Of a DNA stretch of 64,000 nucleotides, positions 55,120 through 64,000 are shown in pieces. The stretch lies in contig CM055097.1 of the NCBI GenBank assembly GCA_029204225.1, forward strand, positions 44,604,942-44,668,941, in the 5' to 3' direction. The notes beneath the pieces are model-generated. The model saw nothing but the letters and a program-made list of their open reading frames with translations, had not been told where the DNA came from and made no database searches. The position numbers and the translations under genes were made by a program. Origin of the DNA: Diphasiastrum complanatum. Its lineage: Eukaryota; Streptophyta; Lycopodiopsida; Lycopodiales; Lycopodiaceae. Each line of letters starts with the position of its first letter. Position 1 is the first letter of the stretch.

Positions 55120-56017
55120 TTAGCTTCGAATTTCCTGAGGCGGTGCTTCTTCAGGCATGATAACAGGTGATGCAGCAAAAGTTTCGGTTTCTGATTGTTC
55201 ACTTGAACACGATTGAACAACTATGATTGTGAAGTATAAATCAGCAAGGACTATTATTTCATGAAGATGGCTCTTAATTCGAAGCATTTGGAGGTCGTTT
55301 TGAGGATCAAGCTCACGGACAGCACTTCGTGCCATTGCTGCCAAACCAGGAAGTTGCGCAGCATACTTGGCCGAAATATCTTCCTATATTCAAATATCAT
55401 ATCCTCGTCACATCATAGGCGTCTGGATGCTGGAATTTGCTATTTTTCAGAAGTGCATATCCAGATCAAATCACAAACAAGTCTATGCAATATATTTTTT
55501 TCCTGAACGCAACGGAACGGATGCAGTACGACTTTCTATACCACTGCTAGACTGCGTGCACAATGAAGTATCGATACGTATGACCATCTTTAAAGTTTAG
55601 AGCAGCACTTGACTCATACATTGCAAGCCTTAAAGTCAAAAATTTCATAGCCTAGAAGGACTTGTTTTGAGAATAATGAGGCCTACTGAGACTAGAGTAA
55701 TAATATTCACGCTGTGGCATGTGCTTTCCTCTAAAAGTTGCCTAGCAGTTCAAATGGTCCTCATTACTGGAAGGTATGACTTTTGAAACATTACGTACAT
55801 TGGATATCGTTGAGCGAACAACATTGCCCTCGACGTCCAGAACGATGGTGCCCACCACATCCTGATGCAAGAATGAAATCGACCATCAATAAGGCAATCT
55901 TTTATGGTAAAAGCATTTACCACCAAAGGAGTATCTAGGTGGTTCTGGTTACAAAGCCAACTATAATTCTTGAAAATGATAAACTTTATAGGCTCCTCGT
56001 GCACTGTTAAGGGATAT

Positions 56018-56050
<33 letters not shown>

Positions 56051-56406
56051 CGATGTACCTCAAAACTACTAATTCTTTGTAAGGTTGTCTCCACTTCTGT
56101 TTGACCCTGAAATCAGTCACACAAATTATTTAGTTGAATAGAGTAGCCTTTTGAGTTCTTCATAACATAGTACGCCGAGTGCCCATCAATTATAAGGAAA
56201 ATAACATTCAATTTATCTACCATGTTTATTCTCACCATGATGTTGAGTAAATATTTGCCCTGATAAAGCGTCAGTTATATCGGGTTAAGCGTGCAGACAC
56301 CGGCACAAGAGAGAGGAATTGAGAGAGAATGTAGGCTGTTGTGAAGAAAGTGGGATTCCCGTTTTTTAGTTGGGCTCCGTGTGCCCTAACTTACAATAAC
56401 CTGCAT
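55120..56406 (-). CDS. DYNLRB: Dynein light chain, roadblock/LC7 type (four exons)
   Basis: Roadblock light chains form homodimers on dynein intermediate chains, in cytoplasmic, axonemal and intraflagellar-transport motors. Exons (minus): 56406-56395 (ATG CAG GTT ATT, then GTAAGT), 56106-56059, 55861-55799 and 55383-55120. All introns have GT-AG ends and are phase 0 (288, 197 and 415 bases). The 128-residue product has VETTLQRISSFE (helix 1), GTIVLDVEGNVVRSTISN (strands 1-2), AKYAAQLPGLAAMARSAV (helix 2), RELDPQNDLQMLRIKSHLHE (family signature) and FTIIVVQ (last strand). A Ser/Glu/Pro-rich tail of about 25 residues is longer than usual (family about 96-105). No stop or shift is present. The tiny first exon is the least certain part; an out-of-frame ATG lies 14 bases upstream. 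Intron 2 carries a (CA)n microsatellite. Confidence 0.88.
56021..56049 (+). repeat. (CA)n microsatellite in a dynein light-chain intron
   Basis: About 14 perfect CA repeats within the second intron of the roadblock gene, a few bases from the splice donor at 56058. Confidence 0.95.
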
Positions 56407-57739
56407 CTGTCCGGTACCATCGTTGGGAGGGCCGGTTGGCACCTGGCTGTCATTTCCGAAAGAACGTTCTAGACTCTTCCAGAGAACGAGATCAACGAGC
56501 TGAAGCGTCTTGCTACAAAATAATCATCTTGTGCATTTCCTGCCCCCTCACATGTATTTTGTTTACTCTGCTCATCGCTGGTAGATAGATAGAGAAGAAC
56601 CAGTGTTCGGAAACTGTTTTGAGGTTTCCCTCAAAATCCCATATCTTAAGGAGTATTTCGGCTACTATCATGGGATATGCTTCTACTTGCCGATTTTTTA
56701 AATATATCACGTAATAAATCTTGCAAAATTTTGTAGTTGTTGGTTTTTGAGAAAAGATGCCGGTTCCATTCTTTAAGAATGCCCGCTTTCCTGAACATTG
56801 GAGAAGAACTCTCCTCTCGCTGGTGGCTCCCACAATCCACAGGCGAGCCAACAAGAAGTGTTCCCACCCTCCACGAAAATGCACATGAGAGAGAGGGGGA
56901 GAGATTTTGATGCATTGCATTTTGTAGGTGGAGAATGAATGCCTCTAAATATGTATGAATCTGTGATTTGAATCGTGAATGCAATCTAAGATTTCTTAGA
57001 ACCGAGACCTGAATTTTTGTTTGAATAATGCTGCTGTTTTTGGGAGTGAATAGGTCAAAACTGGGGCTAGGGCTGTTAGGTTAGGGTTACATTTTTAGGG
57101 TTTATGGGAGTGGGTCCCTTATTCAAAACCATATATAGAACATCTAACTTTCTTTGCAAATAAATGATCTATAGAATGAACGTAATTGTCTGACGTTGAA
57201 TGTTGAATGCTTCTTTTGATGATCCGCTTTTGAGTATCAATGAATTTGCGTGTTTCTGTAAAACGAATTGTTTAAATCCTTATGATTTCAAAGTTAGGAT
57301 CAAGTAGAGTTTAATATCTATTTTAAGCATTGCACCAAGAGAAACGGATCATTTCTTCCTGTTTCTCCAACATGTATCTCATATTTAATTTAACAAAATT
57401 CGATGTCTCAAATAGCACTTAAAGAATAGTGTCGCTCCAAGAGCTCAATTTGCTAGCGAAACTAGCAGGTTGTTTCTTCAAATTCTATGTATTGTTGACA
57501 GATTACAATTTCTCAAAATTCGATGAAGAATTGCTTTCTTAAATGGCTATTTGGAGATTACATATTACAACTCGAGGGATTCATTCACCAAGGCAAGGAA
57601 GATAAAATCTTGTTTTATAAAGCAAAGCTTGGGGAAATATCTACAAATTTTGGGAGTTTTCTATCTTCTTCTTTTTTAATAGTCATGATTAAAGATCAGA
57701 TTAAGAAAATGTAAACTCGATGTACAAATATCAAACTCT
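56407..57739. other. Upstream flank of the dynein light-chain gene; no other gene seen
   Basis: This should contain the 5' UTR and promoter of the minus-strand roadblock gene. The relatively GC-rich stretch at 56400-56520 is a likely 5' UTR. The minus frames at 56513-56984 overlap each other and match nothing I know. No TATA box could be assigned with confidence. Confidence 0.4.
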
Positions 57740-58660
57740 ACATTGCAATATTTTCTAGTAATCAACCATTATCACGTCTTAATACTTTGATCCTAGTATT
57801 AAATTGATTTTCAACTAGAGCTTTGAACCTCACAAATGATCAAACACCATACTCTTCATAGGAAAAAGATAGATCCAAGCATATCTTGAATGATCATCTA
57901 TGAATGATACACACATTTTTGCACCTCCATTAGATAGATACATGAGAGAAGCTATGCACATTCAAATGTATAATCTCTAAAGGAGTGGAAGATCTTGTGG
58001 TACATCTTGGGAAAGGCTGCTTGTGAGTCTTTGAGAGACTTCAAGCCTCACATAAGTTACCACACTTTGACAAATTCATGGGGAGGCCAAGAGCTAGCTC
58101 ATTTGCGCACACTATCTCCATTGACTTGAAGTTAGGATGGCCTAACCTCTTGTGCCATAGCTCAACTTGAGTGTCCTTCTTTTCCATATTCACACTCGAT
58201 AGCAACATAAGCGTCCAATTTAAACAATCTTCCATGTTTAAATCCTTTGCTATGCATATATCATTCTTCAAAATGGAACAAACACCATGCTTGAAGTTGA
58301 CATCCAAGTTGACCAACACTTAGCAAATTTTGGTGATTGATGGTAGATAAAGAACATTATCTAGATCCCTTGTTTTAGAAGATCCTAGACACAAAGGAAT
58401 TGTTCCAACACCATTTATTCTACACTCTTGATCCCTTGCATTAAAGATAGACTTTTTAGCACCATTGAAAGAGAGCTGAGTGGAGAAATAGTCCTTTTGG
58501 TATATCTTGTAGGAGCTAGCCCCACTATCAATCCACCATTCTTGAGTTGCTCTTGCTTGTTGGTGAGCATGTATATGCCATGCATCCGAGTGCTACAAGA
58601 AGCAGAACGCACAAGAGAAGAGCAAACAAGAAAACCTTGCACATGAAGAGGAGGAGGATG
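57740..58660 (-). pseudogene. Copia mosaic, module 2: protease, pre-integrase, integrase start
   Basis: From 58660 (minus): a Ser/Cys-rich Gag tail, then WWIDSGASSYK (protease with catalytic Asp-Ser-Gly, about 58545). GVGTIPLCLGSS and LDNVLYLPSITKI follow, then ELWHKRLGHPNFKSMEIV (pre-integrase, about 58160). An integrase start, FIDDHSRYAWIYLFPMKSM (about 57920-57860), and VLRRDNG (about 57795) follow. Several frame changes. It stops near 57740 before the catalytic Glu; RT and RNase H are missing. It follows module 1, which already contains Gag, protease and integrase start. Confidence 0.75.
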
Positions 58661-58664
58661 AAGG

Positions 58665-60238
58665 AGACTTTAAGCACTTGATCTTCATGTTGAATTGACT
58701 CTCCACGGCATTCTTGAACTTGAGAAAGACATCAAATATGAAATCCTCACTCTTCAGAAGATAAGTTTAACAATATCTACTAAAGTCATCAATGCAAACA
58801 TCTTTGCTCCTCCATTACTCAAAGAACTAGTACAATGCACATCCAAATGTACTAAATAAAAGGCATCTTAGATCTTGAACTAGATCTAGAATAAGACAAC
58901 CTTTGTGACTTTGACATTGAACAAAGCTCAACAACTTGCTTCTTTGCCTTCAAACCACCATGTTTAGAACCAACAAATCCATCAAGTTTGTAGAGCTCAC
59001 CTTGTCTCTTGCCTTGAGCAATCAAGACTCCATTCCTTTTGATCAAGCAAGAATCACCAACAAATTCCACTTTGAGCCCTTTGTCAACCATTTGACATAC
59101 ACTAAGCGCATTCTTAATAATGGAAGATATGAACAAAACATTCTTGAAGCTTACATTCCTATTTGTAGATGAGAGAAAAATAGGAATAGTACCAATGCCC
59201 TTGATAACAACTTTACCATCATTGGCCATGTTGTTTGCCTTCTTCTCTCCTTCATAAGGCACCAAAGAATTAAAGTACTCTTTGTGACATGTCATATGAA
59301 ACATTTCTCCACCATGAATTCACCATGGATCAATATCTCCATCATTGGTTAGTCAACAATAAGACATCAAAAAAGAATCACTTGAAATTTTGCTCATCAA
59401 CACCATCCTCATCAAAAGTGAAATTGCCTTGCTTCTCATCTTGATCTCTCTTTTTCTTGAAGCATTTACTAGCAAAATGTCCTTTGACTCCACAATAGAA
59501 ACATTTTAGCTTAGATCTATCTTTCTTCTTGCCAACAAAAGTAGAAGCCTCACCTTGATCTTGCCCTTTAGACCACTTGCCTTTGCCTTTGCCCTTGAAC
59601 TTGCCCTTTGAGAACATAGTCTCCTCCTCTCCAACTTGAGAAATGGAAGTAGATCCTCCTCTTGATAGAAGCCTAAACTCCTCAATCACCAAGATCTCTT
59701 GCAAATCCACCATACTTGGAAAAGTCTTTTGAGCAGAAAATTTTTAAACAAGATTAGCATAATCATCCAACAAGCCATTAAGAACAACTTGAAAAAGTTC
59801 TACTTCCTCAATGCTTTCATCAATACATGCTAACTCATCATTGAATGACTTAACCCTCAAAACAAAAGCATGATCACTTTCATCCTTCTTATTCATACAT
59901 TGCAAGATTTGCCTCCAAAGGTTTAGTACCCTTGATGTAGACTTGGACTCATAAAGCTTCAATAAAACTTTCCAAGCCTCACTAGATGAAGTACACTTAC
60001 CAACTTCTTTGAGAAGTTCATTTGTAACATTCATCTTGATCACATGAAGAGATTTCTTTCCCCTCACATCATACCTCAATTGTTCTTGCGATGCCAAAGG
60101 TATTTCCTCCACACCTACAACAATATCCATCAACTCCTTCATCTCAAGGAGAGACTCCATTCTCACATTCCAAGTAGAATAGTTGCTTGAGGTAAGCCTA
60201 TCATTGCTTTCCAACATGAAGCCTCCATTTGTAGCCAT
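58665..60238 (-). pseudogene. Copia mosaic, module 1: Gag, protease, partial integrase
   Basis: Gag: ATG 60238, SSNYSTWNVRMESLLEMKEL, WKVLLKLYESKSTSRVLNLW and ESIEEVELFQVVLNGL (UBN2 type). It continues after a break with a Lys/Gly-rich segment and a complete knuckle, CFYCGVKGHFASKC (about 59515-59474). The protease strand reads WWRNVSYDMS or IHGGEMFHMT in adjacent frames, so the Asp-Ser-Gly is lost. VSFKNVLFISSIIKNALSV and RQGELYKLDGFVG follow (59175-58965). An integrase fragment, IDDFSRYC and FLKFKNAVESQFNMKIKCLK (about 58775-58670), is cut at 58665 where module 2 starts. Pre-integrase is missing. Confidence 0.8.
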
Positions 60239-60809
60239 GTTGCAATGACTTGATCTTCTCTTTCAACCTGTTCCAATGCACAAATCACTCTTGAATGTCA
60301 ACAAATGAACTCAAGAAGGAATCACAAAATATGGAACCTCTCTTGCACCAAACCTAGCAAATCCAACACATATAATGGAAGGTACTTGATCAACAAATGA
60401 TCAACCTAGAATCTTATGAACTTTTGCACTTTCTAAGATTGAAATACACTCTTGAAAAGTCCAGCAACTTAAAAAACAAGAGATTTAATTAAAAAATTAG
60501 GGTTTCCAAAAAAGTACAAAAAATTGAATCATTAACTTTCTACATGCAAAAGCTAGAAACTTGTTATAGAATCTTGAAGAATGCAATAAGACCTTTCTAA
60601 TGCAATTAAAGTCACCACATTCCACTGTGTGAATTCGGCCTACTTCAAGTATTTTTTTTCCTATATTGAGTTTTGATTTACAAAAAATCAATTCTACACA
60701 TTAAATAGTGTTTAATTTTGAGTAGAAATCACAAAAAATGCTCTAGAATTGGTGACTTCTCCAAATTCCTTGCTAAATATGACTAATCTTTTAGTAACAG
60801 GCAACAATA

Positions 60810-60821
60810 GCTCTAATACCA
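60810..60821 (-). promoter_or_regulatory. tRNA-iMet primer-binding site of the copia mosaic
   Basis: TGGTATTAGAGC on the minus strand, directly after an LTR ending ...TTTTTTTCACA, and about 570 bases upstream of the Gag ATG at 60238. Confidence 0.85.
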
Positions 60822-61386
60822 TGTGAAAAAAATCAGATCACTAAGATCTAATTAAGCCCTTTGATCTTTGGTTACAAAAGATAGCACATTTAGCATCATT
60901 AACAATGTAGAAATCTAACATCTACTACACATAGAAGATGGAAACTCAATAAGATCTTGACAAAATAGCATAGGTATAATAAATTATTGTTGCTATTTGT
61001 ACAATGGCTGTACCACAACACATTTCACACTTGTGGAAGTCACAAAAGCATTCTACACACACAAATTCAAGATATGACCAAAACAATGCAAAAATGGACA
61101 TGGAAACCCAAAGAGATGACTTCCATAAGGGAATGAGATAAGAAAGAGAGAGATGAGCTCTTACCATGCTTGTACACTATATATAGTAGGTCCTTGACCT
61201 ATTTGGATGTGCTTGCCTAAGCTTATCAACATTTGGAAGGTTCTAGATCTATTCCAAACCCTAGATGTAAATGGACTAGATTCAATGCACCTAAACCAAC
61301 CAATAACAATAGGTCTATATGCGACCTTATCAACTTGCCTAACATGCTAAAAATAGTAAATCAACTATTCTTAGGCCTTATTAACA
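60822..61386 (-). repeat. 5' LTR of the copia mosaic
   Basis: On the plus strand it runs TGTGAAAAAA...TTATTAACA, giving TGT...ACA ends and about 565 bp. A CTATATATAG box at about 61178-61187 sits at a sensible distance for a promoter. The inner edge is fixed by the primer-binding site. The outer edge is the best match but unconfirmed, since no 3' LTR is in the window. Confidence 0.65.
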
Positions 61387-61480
61387 ATGTAAATTTTATC
61401 TTTAAAAAATGTAGATTTGTTGATTTTCAGTCTGCTTTTGTTTTTTCCTTTTGTTAAATATTTCTGACGATTTGGAGGCT

Positions 61481-62559
61481 ATGGTCTCTACTTCTGAAGC
61501 AGCTTCTTCAGGTGGTACAAAGTCTGAAAAGTCAAATATTGTAGATATAGATACTTTTTTTATTGATACGAGTGTTAATTTAGTTGATTGTTCTGATTTT
61601 GATCTTGCTCAAAATAGGGCTACTTTTATAGGCCCTAGAACACCCACTACCCTTTCTTCTTCTGATAAATCTTTGATTACTTTGCCTACTTATAATATAG
61701 ATAATAATTCTTTTTTGACAATATCGGATCTTTTTGACTTCACTTGAAGATGAGACTCTTTGCATTTTGAGCAAAGAGCTTGATGAATTTTCGAATATAA
61801 TTGATTTTGATGTTGATGATCTTCTCTCTGGTGTTGACGATGTACATAATGATAAGTTTTATTCAAGGAAAGATTGTTTGAAAATGGTTGTGGAGGAAAT
61901 GCCCAACAAAGAAGATGATCTACCTTCTGAGGAGGAGTTTCTTAGAATCCAAAGTCAACTTGGTTTTCCACAGCCGACTGTCTATTCACCAACAATATTG
62001 ACATCGAAAGGTGGACAAAATATTGATGGAGAGACAATAATCAGAGAAGACAAAGCCGAATGCGTAAGTTTTTGTCTCTTATCAAGTACTAGTAGATTTG
62101 TTATGTCAGATTATATATTGGAGCTTACTTTGTCTTTTATCATTTCAGGAAACAATTTTCCTTGATGATTTCGCAATTCGTCGAGGAGGGCATAGATCTT
62201 CTGCTGGAGAATTTTCAAAAGATCATGCATTGGGGCACTATCTGAAGTCCTTCAAGAATAATGAGATAAGTGTTGTCCATTCAAATTTTCATCAACATGG
62301 TGAAACTATGATTATGGCAATCAAGGCACTGTTTCATTTTCTTGGAGGACATAATTTCAATAAGGTGCATAAAATAATTTTTGTAAAGAAAACTATTGCG
62401 GTTAAAATTTTAGGATATGGACTAGTGAATTCCATGTTCAGATCATCTCATTTTGCAGTGTATGCTGCTTACGTTGATTTGAGTAAGCATGAAAACTATG
62501 AGCTATTGGATCCATACGAACGAAGAAAATTCTTGCATGATTCTAAGTTGCAACTTTGA
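61481..62559 (+). CDS. Hypothetical two-exon gene, unknown function
   Basis: ATG at 61481 opens an acidic, Ser/Thr/Asp-rich frame (MVSTSEAASSGGTKSEKS...). At a run of five T (61731-61735) it must shift one base into the frame EDETLCILSKELDEF, FDVDDLLSGVDD and LPSEEEFLRIQSQLGFPQP. A donor at 62064 (TGC|GTAAGT) and acceptor at 62148 (TTTCAG|GAA) define an 85-base phase-0 intron. Exon 2 reads ETIFLDDFAIRRGGHRSSAG, YLKSFKNNEISVVHSNFHQH, GETMIMAIKALFHFLGGHNF, KIIFVKKTIAVKILGYGLVN and ends at 62559. I do not recognise a domain. It is convergent with another unknown gene 124 bases away. The single shift may be a sequencing or mutational event, or an unseen splice. Confidence 0.55.
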
Positions 62560-62682
62560 TTGGAAAAAATATCGGAAGCAGATTAGATACTGCTGAATTA
62601 TACTTTTTAAATATTTTTATTTAAAATACAAAATTTTATTGTGTGTCTATAGCTTACTGGCTTGTATAAATTTGCATGCTTT

Positions 62683-63979
62683 TTAAAATTTTTTATAATC
62701 CTTCAATTTTGTATTATGACGAATTTGGATTCTTCTGTAACACCATTGGAAAAGTTGCAGTATATAGCTGTTTTTTGTGCTAGTCCCGCCATGTTGTGTA
62801 CTTTTATGAAATGCTGCTCTTGCTTGCCAATGAGATTTTTTCATTCCTTGCAATGACCATATGCTAAGACTTCCACTATTTCTTGCAAAGAATGTCGAAT
62901 GATGTCGTAATATGTGCTGCATGTCATAAAAACATAATCTAAATCAGTACCAAAAGTATCATATTTGTCTATCATAGTGTAAAATCAAAATCTTACCATA
63001 TAATGTGTTATATGATCAACACCCCATGCACTTTGAACTGCATCCACGAATTCATTGGTTGTTTTCTGTATCATTTGAACATCAGTATTTGAAAATTTAT
63101 CTTTTCTCGAGTATTTCACCATGTTGTCTAACTTTTTCCAAACTTCTACTTTGTGTATACAAGTAGAACCTTCTTATTCGAAATCTTGAGTTGTTGCAAT
63201 AATTTCTCTCCAAACCGTGTATTGAATCTTAGATTGTTTTCCAGAATAATTTGATAAAAATCTTTGAGCTCTAGATTCTCCAATGCTCGGCTTGCATGGA
63301 ATATTTCCTGTTTTACCTGATAGCTTGTTATCTTTTTTTATTTTAACGTGGCCTTTATGTAAGCCTGCTGATCTCCTGCTAATTGACATTCAATGTTGAA
63401 AGTGCCAATTCCAGGAATATTGATTGGAACTCCCTCCATGTGATTTTTTATGGTGGCAAGATATGATGTTCTATTAAATATCCATGAGAGAATGTTATGA
63501 TCTTCTTTCAGCACCTATAAGAGAATACAAAAATGTGATTAGCCTCATAATATTAACACAGAGAAGATTTTAGATATGAAATCCATATTCAAGTGATTAT
63601 CCCTATTTATTATCCGAATGAACTGCTATACCTGAAATGCTACCAACCACCAGATATCATTTTCTGATTGAATACTGAAATTGAGGCCTTCTGAGTCTTC
63701 TGAATTTGAAAGTGCTCCATTCATGATTGTGAGACTGACTCTTTCCATTTTTTGTCTTTTTATAATTTCAGACTCATCTACCTTGAGAACAACTATCAAC
63801 TTGTTATTGACATTCTCATTTGTAATACCGTAAAAATTTATGATCAATGTTAATAACTGATTAATATCAATAAATAAATCGTTGGAATTGTTATATGCTA
63901 GACTTTCTCCTTTCGAGCAATACACTTCATTGATATGAGATGGATTACCAACTATTGTCTGCATACCATGGTTTAACAT
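62683..63979 (-). pseudogene. Hypothetical multi-exon gene, unknown function, one shift and one stop
   Basis: Exons (minus): 63979 or beyond to 63632, 63514-62997 and 62916-62683. Both introns are GT-AG and phase 0. Exon A: DLFIDINQLLTLIINFYGIT, NNKLIVVLKVDESEIIKRQK, ENDIWWLVAFQ. Exon B: VLKEDHNILSWIFNRTSYLA, GVPINIPGIGTFNIECQLAG, DQQAYIKATLK. After a one-base shift in an A run near 63338 it continues KKDNKLSGKTGNIPCKPSIG to a TAA after TTQDFE, then on in frame (HKVEVWKKLDNMVKYSRKDK). Exon C: HILRHHSTFFARNSGSLSIW, SLQGMKKSHWQARAAFHKST, QHGGT. It resembles, from memory only, large repeat-associated proteins of unknown function. The gene continues past the window edge. Confidence 0.5.
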
Positions 63980-64000
63980 GTCTTTTTTTTTTAAAGATGA

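Noticed and set aside
56513-56984. Overlapping minus-strand frames upstream of the dynein light chain
   Set aside because: Two frames overlap without motifs; more likely 5' UTR or promoter sequence.
62149-62559. Assignment of the exon to an Alba-like nucleic-acid-binding fold
   Set aside because: The alternating hydrophobic pattern is only loosely suggestive and no diagnostic motif could be matched by eye.

Overview
The window is land-plant nuclear DNA: AT-rich, intron-containing and dominated by decayed LTR retrotransposons. I recognise three host-type loci. (1) The last exon of an NF-YA transcription factor (4147-4422, +). (2) An apparently intact four-exon gene for a roadblock/LC7 dynein light chain (55120-56406, -). 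(3) An FCP1/NIF-type phosphatase pseudogene (about 44600-45157, +). Flowering plants are generally held to lack dyneins, so the roadblock gene, if functional, points to a plant with flagellate sperm (fern, lycophyte, bryophyte, cycad or Ginkgo). The heavy retrotransposon load fits a large fern-like or gymnosperm-like genome, but the species cannot be fixed from this sequence.

Layout. 1-2975: two Ty3/gypsy gag remnants separated by an LTR-like tract holding a diverged repeat array. 2976-6780: NF-YA exon and unassigned sequence. 6780-9690: 5' end of a Tat/Ogre-like Ty3 element (LTR, tRNA-Asp-type primer-binding site, leader, gag). 9690-15050: a Ty1/copia mosaic made of two families fused in tandem. 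15050-20030: a plus-strand Ty3 element whose leader and gag N-terminus have been inverted in place. 20031-25085: a minus-strand Ty3 pol. 25085-29441: long inverted-repeat arms, a fragment of an unusual Ty3 accessory ORF, and a CACTA-like element. 29848-33307: an unidentified coiled-coil ORF and shuffled copia pieces. 33290-40817: a minus-strand Ty3 element running protease, deleted RT, RNase H, integrase, a roughly 800-codon accessory ORF, then LTR. 40813-45157: a foldback sequence, AT-rich DNA and the phosphatase pseudogene. 45480-48280: a Ty3 LTR end and unassigned AT-rich DNA. 48280-53485: two truncated copia elements meeting at a Ty3 leader fragment. 53486-57740: the dynein light-chain gene and flanks. 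57740-61386: a second copia mosaic with its LTR. 61481-64000: two convergent, intron-containing genes of unknown function.

Most retroelement frames carry stops, frameshifts or deletions, so nearly all are dead copies. Comparing copies within the window shows that the Tat-like Ty3 elements share an LTR, a leader, a Gag with four CCHC knuckles, a conserved pre-RT linker, and (in two copies) an extra ORF that lies between integrase and the LTR in the one copy with linked pol. The strongest candidates for something new are that accessory ORF and the convergent gene pair at the right edge.
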